From Bacteroidota bacterium (GTDB lineage Bacteria > Bacteroidota > Ignavibacteria > Ignavibacteriales > Melioribacteraceae): a stretch of 5,647 nucleotides of DNA. Within the stretch, counting starts at the first letter, position 1. Every line of letters begins with the position of its first letter. The position numbers and the translations under genes are program-made. The DNA lies in NCBI GenBank assembly GCA_023453125.1, contig JAEXUB010000271.1, positions 1-5,647 on the forward strand, read 5' to 3'. Of the stretch, positions 1 through 5,235 are shown in pieces. The notes beneath the pieces were generated by a model. That model was not told the origin of the DNA and searched no databases. It saw only the letters and a program-made list of their open reading frames with translations.

Positions 1-1039
1 TTCTGGGGCGTCTTGCCCAGGCAAAATCCACAATCTTTTTTAATGCTTTCCGGTAGGTATAACCTGCCGCGTGGGCGGAGCGCATAAAGCCGGCTCCTTC
101 GGTTAAATCGGGATTCGGATTAACCTCAAGTACATAAAGTTTTTTATCTTTCGAAAGCCTCATATCAACGCGTGCATAGTCGCGGCACCCGACAGTCTTA
201 AAGCAGGTAAGGGCAATTTTCTGTGCTTCGCGCGCAATCTTCTGCGGAAGCTTTGCCGGGCAGATTGGAATTGTTTTATGGTATGCCTCGTGGTACGGGT
301 CCCACTTGGCCTGGTAGCTAACAATGTTATGAAGATGCTTTGGCATCCTGGTAAAATCTATTTCGCTGATAGGGAGAGCAATTGGATCTTTATCCCCCAT
401 AATGGCAACATTCAATTCCCGCCCGTCAATAAATTCCTCCAACAGCACAGGCTGGGCATAAACCTCGAATACGTGGTCAATTCTCTTGCGGAGCGCCATC
501 TGGTTATAAACAATCGAATCATTTTCAATTCCAACGCTTGCATCCTCGAATGCCGGTTTTACAATAAGGGGATAATTTAGCCCGTGCCGGTAAATCTTTT
601 CTCTTTTTTCAATAAACCGGAAATCGGGGGTTCTAACCCCTGCCCGTTTAAGTATTCTTTTGGTAAGGGTTTTATTCTGGCAGGTACCCAGAGCAAGAGG
701 GGGGGCGCCTGTAAAAGGGACTTTAAGGAGCTCAAGAATACCGGCAAAGGGCATTTCGAGTTTGGGATTTTCCTTATAAAGTTCAACCAGATTAAAGAGG
801 ACATTGGGCTTATTTGTTAGGAAATCCTCCATAAAGAGGTTAATATCGTCCCTTATATTAAGCAAATAAGCCTCGTAACCCGATTTATTGAGTGCGTTTA
901 CAATATCCCTGAAGTCGTCCAGCGGATCGAAGCGGGAAATGGCAAAATAGGGTTCAAATCCGAGTTCGTTCCCTTTTGGGGCCGGCCCGGAGTTCCCTTC
1001 GTAGAGGGTGGTATCGTTAAATATTACGGCGACTTTCAT
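1..1039 (-). CDS. ATP-grasp ligase, D-Ala-D-Ala ligase-like (C-terminus off window)
   Basis: The 346 visible residues show the Ddl-like ATP-grasp plan: a Rossmann-like N-terminus (MKVAVIFN), an NKTLTKRIL segment at 122-130, the nucleotide lysine in YPLIVKPAFEDASVGI (K161), the hinge acidic residues in LLEEFIDGRE (E201, E202), and the metal site ARVDMRL plus VLEVNPNPDL (D292, E305, N307). The family uses ATP to make an acyl phosphate that is attacked by an amine, giving a peptide-like bond; the protein should be cytoplasmic. The start is ATG at 1039, with a weak GGA five bases upstream. The N-terminal glycine-rich GGxSxE loop of true Ddl, which carries the glutamate that orients D-Ala, is not visible, so the substrate probably differs from D-alanine. 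The gene faces away from the C39-like peptidase gene across a short AT-rich gap, suggesting shared control. The frame is open to the left edge, so the gene end and any partner downstream of it are unseen. The family call is firm; the substrate is unknown. Confidence 0.88.
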   Translation of the reverse strand, partial: MKVAVIFNDTTLYEGNSGPAPKGNELGFEPYFAISRFDPLDDFRDIVNALNKSGYEAYLLNIRDDINLFMEDFLTNKPNVLFNLVELYKENPKLEMPFAGILELLKVPFTGAPPLALGTCQNKTLTKRILKRAGVRTPDFRFIEKREKIYRHGLNYPLIVKPAFEDASVGIENDSIVYNQMALRKRIDHVFEVYAQPVLLEEFIDGRELNVAIMGDKDPIALPISEIDFTRMPKHLHNIVSYQAKWDPYHEAYHKTIPICPAKLPQKIAREAQKIALTCFKTVGCRDYARVDMRLSKDKKLYVLEVNPNPDLTEGAGFMRSAHAAGYTYRKALKKIVDFAWARRPR

Positions 1040-1054
1040 GAAATTCCAAAAATA

Positions 1055-1072
1055 TTCTTAAAAACTTAAGAA
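1055..1072. repeat. short AT-rich inverted repeat between divergent genes
   Basis: TTCTTAA at 1055-1061 is repeated inverted as TTAAGAA at 1066-1072 around a four-base AAAC centre. It lies in the gap between the ATP-grasp start (1039) and the peptidase start (1132). It could be an operator or a weak hairpin, but 7-base AT-rich arms can arise by chance. A TAnnTTTG-like box on the minus strand (1047-1054, TATTTTTG) sits next to it, too close to the ATG for a normal leader. I see no convincing -35/-10 pair on either strand in this gap. Confidence 0.25.
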
Positions 1073-1131
1073 AATAGTTTGGGTTTTCAAAAGATTTCTT
1101 ATTTTTGAGCCCAATAACCAACGATGGATTA

Positions 1132-1971
1132 ATGAGTTTTTACCCACAGCCGAACAAATATCAGTGCGGCCCATTCGCACTAAAATATGCTTTTGCAATG
1201 CTTGGTGTTTTTGTCGATGAAAAACAGATAGGCACAATTGCGGGGAGCACCTGGTGGGCGGGCACCGATGAAATTGGGCTTGCGCGCGCAGCAAGAAGAT
1301 TCGAATGCAAGATGAAGCATTTTAATTCTCCCAAACCGGCCGATGCAATTAAACTCCTTAATCAGGAAATGAAGAAGGGGGTTCCCTGCATTCTGAGCGT
1401 TAAGAACTGGGGGCACTGGCTTACGGTTGTTAATCATTCGCGCGGAAAGTATGTGGTTATTGACAGCGAGCAGGATAAGGTTATTTCAATTCAGACCCCC
1501 AACCAGCTTCTTAAACTCTGGAAGTATTACGACCCAAAGAAAAAGATTACCAGTTACGACGGCTACGCGCTTTATCCCAAATTCAAAGTATACACACGCG
1601 CCCGTTTCGGGCTTAATGAGGCAAAGGTTGTAATGTACGATAAGAATGAGGAATTGGCATCCAACTGGGATCAGTACGTAAACGATCTTATAAACGCCTG
1701 CAAGCCGATAACTGCGTTAACAATAAATTATATTACCTTTTCGGAATTCCTCAGGAGGAACGAAAAGAGTCTCATAAAAAGAGTTGCCAACTGGCACGGC
1801 GTTCCCACATACGCCGAGCTGAAGAAAATATTGAATAACATGAAGTTTGTAGCGGATGTGTACGATCTGATAATTCATCCCGAAGATGAGAAGAAGGCTC
1901 TTATTGATGTTGCTTCGATATTAATGATGTACTCGTGCGGCAAATACGGAATGGATCCGCTATACCAGTAA
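1132..1971 (+). CDS. Cytoplasmic C39-like cysteine peptidase with unknown C-terminal domain
   Basis: A papain-like fold of the C39 type is supported by the N-terminal pattern QPNKYQCGPFALKYAFAML. It gives an oxyanion glutamine (Q6), the nucleophile cysteine six residues later (C12), the histidine in WGHWLTVVN (H95) and the acid in YVVIDSE (D111). The core takes up about residues 1-155 of 279. The remaining ~120 residues are mostly helical by eye and I do not recognise them. There is no signal peptide, transmembrane helix or ABC-transporter part, so this is not a bacteriocin exporter; it should act inside the cell on a peptide or isopeptide, as a protease, amidase or transferase. I chose ATG at 1132 because the catalytic motif begins just after it. 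An in-frame TTG at 1105 would add nine residues, the frame is closed by TAG at 1075, and neither start has a good ribosome site. The isochorismatase-family gene follows after 10 bases. Fold confidence is good; function is inferred. Confidence 0.82.
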   Translation: MSFYPQPNKYQCGPFALKYAFAMLGVFVDEKQIGTIAGSTWWAGTDEIGLARAARRFECKMKHFNSPKPADAIKLLNQEMKKGVPCILSVKNWGHWLTVVNHSRGKYVVIDSEQDKVISIQTPNQLLKLWKYYDPKKKITSYDGYALYPKFKVYTRARFGLNEAKVVMYDKNEELASNWDQYVNDLINACKPITALTINYITFSEFLRRNEKSLIKRVANWHGVPTYAELKKILNNMKFVADVYDLIIHPEDEKKALIDVASILMMYSCGKYGMDPLYQ

Positions 1972-1981
1972 AGGAGGAAGA

Positions 1982-2542
1982 ATGGAATTTATAAGACACC
2001 CTAAAATTCTGCGCAGGGAATCGACAGCGCTTCTTATTGTCGATATCCAGGAAAAAATTATGCCTGCCATTATGAATTCTGACCGGGTAATAGAAAATGC
2101 TTTAAAGCTCATTAAGGGTTTTAAGGTTATGAATCTCCCCATAATTTATACCGAGCAGTATCCTAAAGGATTGGGTCCGACAGCCCCGGCTCTTAAAGAG
2201 GAGCTGACCGGGGAAGCGGTCCAGAAGATGACTTTCAGCTGTTTCGGCGCGGGGGATTTGTTCAAGGAATTAATATTCAGGAAAATTACCCAGGTAGTTC
2301 TGTGCGGCGTTGAATCGCACGTCTGCGTTCAGCAGAGCGCAATGGATTTAACGGAGAACGGATTTCAGGTTTATCTTGCAGCCGATGCCGCTTCCTCGAG
2401 AAGGGAGCTTGATTATAAGACGGCGATGGACCGGATGAGAATGAACGGTATTCAGGTTACAACAACGGAATCGGTTCTCTTTGAGCTTCTGAATATCTGC
2501 GGCACGGATGAATTTAAAGCCGTCTCAAAAATCGTAAAATAA
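1982..2542 (+). CDS. Isochorismatase-family cysteine hydrolase (ISOC1/ISOC2-like)
   Basis: This 186-residue protein covers a whole isochorismatase-like domain. The catalytic triad is visible: D21 in LLIVDIQEKI, K82 in VQKMTFSCF, and C115 in CGVESHVCVQQSAMDL, preceded by the usual cis-peptide region. The stretch TEQYPKGLGPT (57-67) is typical of the ISOC1/ISOC2 and YcaC-like branch. The DxHxxH metal site of nicotinamidases is absent, so PncA is unlikely, and there is no aryl-carrier domain as in EntB. Members hydrolyse amide or related bonds through a cysteine adduct, but the substrate of this branch is not established. A strong AGGAGG (1972-1977) lies four bases before the ATG, and only 10 bases separate it from the peptidase gene, so the two are probably co-transcribed. 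Its stop codon directly abuts the stop of the opposing phosphatase gene. Family call firm, substrate unknown. Confidence 0.9.
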   Translation: MEFIRHPKILRRESTALLIVDIQEKIMPAIMNSDRVIENALKLIKGFKVMNLPIIYTEQYPKGLGPTAPALKEELTGEAVQKMTFSCFGAGDLFKELIFRKITQVVLCGVESHVCVQQSAMDLTENGFQVYLAADAASSRRELDYKTAMDRMRMNGIQVTTTESVLFELLNICGTDEFKAVSKIVK

Positions 2543-3043
2543 TCACTCTTCAAGATATTTCTTAGGGTACTCGAAAAGCACAGGTTTTCCGGTACCCTCT
2601 TTTATTTCGCGCCAGCTGTCAAAAGGGAATTCAATTCCGAACACGGCGCAGGTAGGCATATCAACAGATTCGCTCCTCGTAAGATAATTTATAACTCCGC
2701 TTATTCCCGGATTGTGCGATACCATAAAACAGCGTCCTGCTTTTTCATCTATGGAGTGAATCTGCTTGAGAAAATCGTGTACGCTTGCCAGATACAGGTC
2801 GAACTCAACCATTATTTCCTCTTTCGGGTATTCGAGAATGCCCGCAAATATCTCAGCCGTCATTCTGGCGCGCACCGCATCGCTGGTAATAATTAAGTCG
2901 GGTTTAATATTCCTGGTCTTAATTATATTTGCCATAAAGGGAGCATCGGTTTCCCCCCGTTTGTTAAGGGGACGGTCCCGGTCTGTCATACCGGTTTCTT
3001 TCCACCCCGATTTTGCGTGCCTGATTAAATAAAGATATTTCAT
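2543..3043 (-). CDS. SixA-like histidine phosphatase
   Basis: At 166 residues this matches the small SixA/RHG branch of the histidine phosphatase superfamily. The catalytic RHA motif is at the N-terminus (YLIRHAKSGW; R8, H9 forms the phosphohistidine), followed by DRPLNKRGETDA, the second phosphate-binding arginine region TSDAVRARMTAEIF (R58), and the distal histidine in MVSHNPGISG (H110). There is no signal peptide, so it is cytoplasmic. E. coli SixA removes phosphate from phosphohistidine proteins; small relatives may act on other phosphoproteins or metabolites, so I give no gene symbol. The start is ATG at 3043 with GGA five bases upstream, and the RHA motif confirms the N-terminus. It converges on the isochorismatase-family gene with no gap between stop codons, and is divergent from the membrane-protein gene at 3124. 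Confidence 0.9.
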   Translation of the reverse strand: MKYLYLIRHAKSGWKETGMTDRDRPLNKRGETDAPFMANIIKTRNIKPDLIITSDAVRARMTAEIFAGILEYPKEEIMVEFDLYLASVHDFLKQIHSIDEKAGRCFMVSHNPGISGVINYLTRSESVDMPTCAVFGIEFPFDSWREIKEGTGKPVLFEYPKKYLEE

Positions 3044-3062
3044 TGTATCCGTTTTTTTTGTT

Positions 3063-3070
3063 CAAATATA
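3063..3070 (-). promoter_or_regulatory. Possible Bacteroidota-type -7 box for the histidine phosphatase
   Basis: Read on the minus strand this is TATATTTG, a full match to the TAnnTTTG -7 element known in Bacteroidota, placed 20 bases upstream of the ATG at 3043. Runs of eight T on the plus strand (eight A on the minus) flank it at 3052-3059 and 3078-3085; the upstream one could act as an A-tract. I do not find the matching -33 TTG at the usual spacing, so this is a weak call. Confidence 0.25.
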
Positions 3071-3123
3071 AGGAATGTTTTTTTTATTCATATGTAATTA
3101 AGTAATTTATAAAAGAGATATTT

Positions 3124-3645
3124 ATGAAAAACTTAATAAAGCTTAAGCACCCATTAATTATCGGGACAGTAATCCCGCTTTTCCTTTACCTTGTTATGGC
3201 AGAGCTTATACAGGGGGGCGCCGCATATATTGCAGGCTCAAAGGGAGTTTCATTTACCGTAAGCGGAATTAAACTGCACGCCCTGTTCCTTCTTAATACA
3301 GGCAGCGTAACCGCGGCGGTTATTTATCTTATCCCTTATTTTGTAATGTTTCTCTCTTTCAGCGGAGCTGTAACGGGATTAAAAAAAGCACTTCCAGGGT
3401 ATTACCGTCACCTGCTGATAGTTATTGCGGTTGTTTCTTCGGGACTCCTTATATTCAGCCTGTTCCAGGGGGGCTTTTCAATAGTGCTCGGACTGAATTC
3501 CGACAACGATTATGTTGTATTGAAGAATTATCTTAAGCTTTCTCAGACCGAAGGGGTGATTGCGGTTTTTTTAATGGTTATTTTAACCGGAGGTTATTTA
3601 AATTTATTGCTGAAAAGAATTTTAACTTACATAAAAACAAACTGA
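3124..3645 (+). CDS. Four-helix membrane protein, possible degenerate M50-like
   Basis: I do not recognise this 173-residue protein with certainty. Hydrophobic segments lie at about 11-30, 60-82, 95-123 and 143-164, so it is an inner-membrane protein with four helices and no cleavable signal. At the end of the first helix the sequence MAELIQGGAAYIAGSKGVSF (25-44) resembles the HExxHxxxA(x)xxG context of site-2-protease-like (M50) metallopeptidases, but both histidines are replaced (A26, Q30) and only the glutamate E27 remains. After the third helix comes GLNSDNDYV (123-131), roughly where such proteins carry an aspartate metal ligand. This reading is inference and would imply a non-catalytic relative. 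The start is ATG at 3124 with a weak AGAG six bases upstream. Its TGA stop supplies part of the GAGG ribosome site of the dehydrogenase gene, six bases away, so the two are probably translated from one message. Confidence 0.75.
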   Translation: MKNLIKLKHPLIIGTVIPLFLYLVMAELIQGGAAYIAGSKGVSFTVSGIKLHALFLLNTGSVTAAVIYLIPYFVMFLSFSGAVTGLKKALPGYYRHLLIVIAVVSSGLLIFSLFQGGFSIVLGLNSDNDYVVLKNYLKLSQTEGVIAVFLMVILTGGYLNLLLKRILTYIKTN

Positions 3646-3651
3646 GGCGTT

Positions 3652-4422
3652 ATGGAAATGTTAAAGAATAAAAATGTATTTATTACAGGGGCAAGTTCGG
3701 GTATAGGAAAAGCCTGCGCCTATGCCTTTGCCGAAGCCGGGGCTAACGTTATTATCTCAGCCAGAAGCATCGATAAAATTAAAGAGATTGGGGAAGAAAT
3801 TAAAAAATTGTTTAAGGTGAATGTGTATGCATTCCAGCTTGACGTTAGAAAAAGAAGCGAAGTTGAAAAAGGGATTAATTCACTCCCGGATGAATTTAAG
3901 AAAATTGATGTGCTGGTTAACAATGCTGGACTCGGAAGAGGGCTAAATAAATTTTTCGAGGATAATCCCGACGGATGGGAAGAAATGATTGATACTAACA
4001 TAAAGGGGCTCCTTTATGTTAGTCACGCCGTAATTCAGCAGATGGTTGCCCGCGAGAGCGGACATATAATCAATATCGGCTCAATTGCCGGCCTCGAAGC
4101 CTATCCAAAAGGTTCTGTATACTGCGCTACAAAAGCAGCAGTGGAATCAATTGCCAAATCAATTAAAATGGATGTGGTTGATAAGAATATCAGAGTATCG
4201 AACATCGATCCGGGTATGGTTGAAACCAATTTCAGCATGATAAGGTTCTACGGGGATGAAGAGAAGGCAAAGAATGTATACAAAGGAATAACAGCTTTAA
4301 CTCCGGAAGATATTGCGGATACTGCAGTATTCATCGCGTCGCGCAAACCGCACGTTAACATTTCGCAGCTTGTCATTTATCCCACAGCCCAGGCATCGGC
4401 TACGGTTGCGCATAGGGTATAA
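3652..4422 (+). CDS. ydfG: YdfG-type NADP-dependent short-chain dehydrogenase
   Basis: This is a complete classical short-chain dehydrogenase of 256 residues. The cofactor loop TGASSGIG (12-19) is followed by an arginine after the second strand (SARS, R38) that favours NADP(H), then NNAG (90-93). The active site is N116, S144, Y157 and K161 (IGSIAG, then YCATK). The C-terminal part, with PGMVETNFSMIRFYGDEEKA, LTPEDIADT and a QASATVAHR ending, is characteristic of the YdfG/yeast YMR226C branch. That branch oxidises L-allo-threonine, serine and 3-hydroxy acids, and E. coli YdfG also reduces malonic semialdehyde. The start is ATG at 3652 with GAGG at 3644-3647; an in-frame ATG at 3658 is a less likely alternative. 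It is the second gene of an operon with the membrane protein and is followed by a strong terminator. No key residue is missing. Branch-level assignment is strong; the physiological substrate is inferred. Confidence 0.92.
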   Translation: MEMLKNKNVFITGASSGIGKACAYAFAEAGANVIISARSIDKIKEIGEEIKKLFKVNVYAFQLDVRKRSEVEKGINSLPDEFKKIDVLVNNAGLGRGLNKFFEDNPDGWEEMIDTNIKGLLYVSHAVIQQMVARESGHIINIGSIAGLEAYPKGSVYCATKAAVESIAKSIKMDVVDKNIRVSNIDPGMVETNFSMIRFYGDEEKAKNVYKGITALTPEDIADTAVFIASRKPHVNISQLVIYPTAQASATVAHRV

Positions 4423-4426
4423 AATT

Positions 4427-4453
4427 AAAAAAGGGGGCACGCCCCCTTTTTTT
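4427..4453. terminator. Bidirectional intrinsic terminator
   Basis: An A tract (4427-4432), a GGGGG/CCCCC stem (4433-4437 with 4442-4446) around the CACG loop, and a seven-base T tract (4447-4453) form a symmetrical hairpin that extends into A-T pairs. It starts five bases after the dehydrogenase stop and ends 18 bases before the stop of the opposing YciO-type gene. It is therefore placed to end transcription from both sides. Confidence 0.9.
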
Positions 4454-4471
4454 ATAATCTGAGATTTAATT

Positions 4472-5086
4472 TCAGGATTTAAATACGCTTACGTCCCCGG
4501 CCCCTTCACGGATAATTTCCGGTTCTTCACCGCTTAAATCCACTATGCTGGATGGTGTGCCGTTTAATGCTCCCACAGAGAGCATAAGGTCTACCTGATA
4601 ATTGAATATTGCCCTAATTTCCAGAGGATCGTAAAGTACTTCCCCTTTGCGGCTTGTAACGCTGGTACTGACAATAGGATGCCCTAATTCCCTTGCCAGA
4701 GTAAGAGCAACGGGATTATCGGGTATTCTTATTCCCACAGTATTTCTTTTTGTCCAAAGTTTTTTAGGCACTTCCCGCGCTGCCGGAAGTACAAATGTAT
4801 AAGGGCCGGGGAGGAGTTTTTTCATTGCCTTGTATGCGTAATCAGATACTTTTGCGTAACGGGCTATGTCCTTCAGGTCGGGACATATAAAGCTGAATAA
4901 TTTAGTACCGGCTTCGTGTTTAATGTCGTACACTCTTTCAAGAGCCTGCTTGTTAAATATATCGCAGCCGATTCCGTAGATGGTATCGGTGGGATAAATG
5001 ATAACGCCGCCGTTTTCCAGGACTTCGACCGCTTTATTAATAAACCGTATTTGCGGCGTTACAGGGTGCAATTCATAAAATTCCAT
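4472..5086 (-). CDS. yciO: YciO-type YrdC/Sua5-fold protein
   Basis: This 204-residue protein spans a single YrdC/Sua5 domain with no C-terminal Sua5 extension. Hallmarks are YPTDTIYGIGCDIFN (31-45), the substrate-pocket lysine in DIKHEAGTK (K56), LLPGPYTFVLPA (91-102), RNTVGIRIPDNP (114-125), PSSIVDLS (178-185) and REGAGDVSVF (193-202). TsaC/Sua5 enzymes make threonylcarbamoyl-AMP from threonine, bicarbonate and ATP for the t6A modification of tRNA. Here the diagnostic KxR and SxN signatures are changed: KHE at 56-58, and STSVTS at 140-145 where TsaC has STSAN. This matches the E. coli YciO branch, which is not an equivalent replacement for TsaC; its role is unsettled. The start is ATG at 5086 with a good AGGGAG (5092-5097) five bases upstream. 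It shares a terminator with the dehydrogenase and a promoter region with the MFS gene. TsaC activity cannot be fully excluded. Confidence 0.88.
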   Translation of the reverse strand: MEFYELHPVTPQIRFINKAVEVLENGGVIIYPTDTIYGIGCDIFNKQALERVYDIKHEAGTKLFSFICPDLKDIARYAKVSDYAYKAMKKLLPGPYTFVLPAAREVPKKLWTKRNTVGIRIPDNPVALTLARELGHPIVSTSVTSRKGEVLYDPLEIRAIFNYQVDLMLSVGALNGTPSSIVDLSGEEPEIIREGAGDVSVFKS

Positions 5087-5103
5087 AACAACTCCCTAAG
5101 GAT

Positions 5104-5116
5104 TCCAATTATTGGA
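5104..5116. repeat. Perfect inverted repeat in the yciO leader
   Basis: TCCAAT and ATTGGA are symmetrical around a central T (TCCAATTATTGGA). The site lies between the proposed yciO promoter and its ribosome site, where a bound repressor could block transcription. Perfect 6-base arms with one central base suit a small dimeric regulator, but a chance occurrence is possible. Confidence 0.3.
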
Positions 5117-5140
5117 CATAAAAAAATTGCTTCTCTCTTA

Positions 5141-5168
5141 AAGATATAAGTTAAGATTTAATTGTCAA
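5141..5168 (-). promoter_or_regulatory. Candidate sigma70-type promoter for yciO
   Basis: On the minus strand a perfect TTGACA -35 element (5163-5168) is followed after 16 bases by TATCTT (5141-5146), a 4-of-6 match to the -10 consensus. Transcription would start near 5134, giving a leader of about 47 bases before the ATG at 5086. The perfect -35 element in a short divergent gap makes this the best promoter candidate in the window. It has not been tested against the preferred motif of this organism. Confidence 0.5.
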
Positions 5169-5178
5169 CCCGGAATTA

Positions 5179-5209
5179 TTGATTAAAAGGAATTGTTTGA
5201 TAATATTTG
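5179..5209 (+). promoter_or_regulatory. Candidate promoter for the MFS transporter
   Basis: The site can be read two ways. In the Bacteroidota scheme, TTG (5179-5181) is followed after exactly 19 bases by TAATATTTG (5201-5209), one base longer than the TAnnTTTG box. In the sigma70 scheme, TTGATT (5179-5184) and TAATAT (5201-5206) have a 16-base spacer and match 4 of 6 each. Either would start transcription near 5213, about 22 bases before the ATG. It lies back to back with the candidate yciO promoter, with 10 bases between the two -35 elements. Confidence 0.4.
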
Positions 5210-5235
5210 CAGCTATATTCAGGAGAATTTAATTA

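Noticed and set aside
278..820. Plus-strand open frames at 278-580 and 584-820
   Set aside because: They lie antisense inside the ATP-grasp gene, whose minus-strand frame has clear catalytic motifs; their translations resemble no protein.
1..1039. Calling the ATP-grasp gene ddl (D-Ala-D-Ala ligase)
   Set aside because: The ATP and metal motifs match, but the Ddl N-terminal GGxSxE loop is not visible and the neighbours are not cell-wall genes.
1105..1131. TTG start at 1105 for the C39-like peptidase, adding nine residues
   Set aside because: No ribosome site precedes the TTG, the added residues carry no motif, and ATG at 1132 places the catalytic Q and C at the expected short distance. It remains possible.
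1132..1971. Bacteriocin leader peptidase/exporter, suggested by the C39-type active site
   Set aside because: There are no transmembrane segments and no ABC ATPase, and no double-glycine precursor peptide is seen nearby.
1982..2542. Nicotinamidase (pncA) or isochorismatase (entB)
   Set aside because: The DxHxxH metal-binding motif of PncA is absent, TEQYPKGLGPT points to the ISOC/YcaC-like branch, and there is no carrier-protein domain or siderophore gene nearby.
3720..4001. Minus-strand open frame inside the dehydrogenase gene
   Set aside because: It is a serine/leucine-rich antisense translation of a well-supported dehydrogenase.
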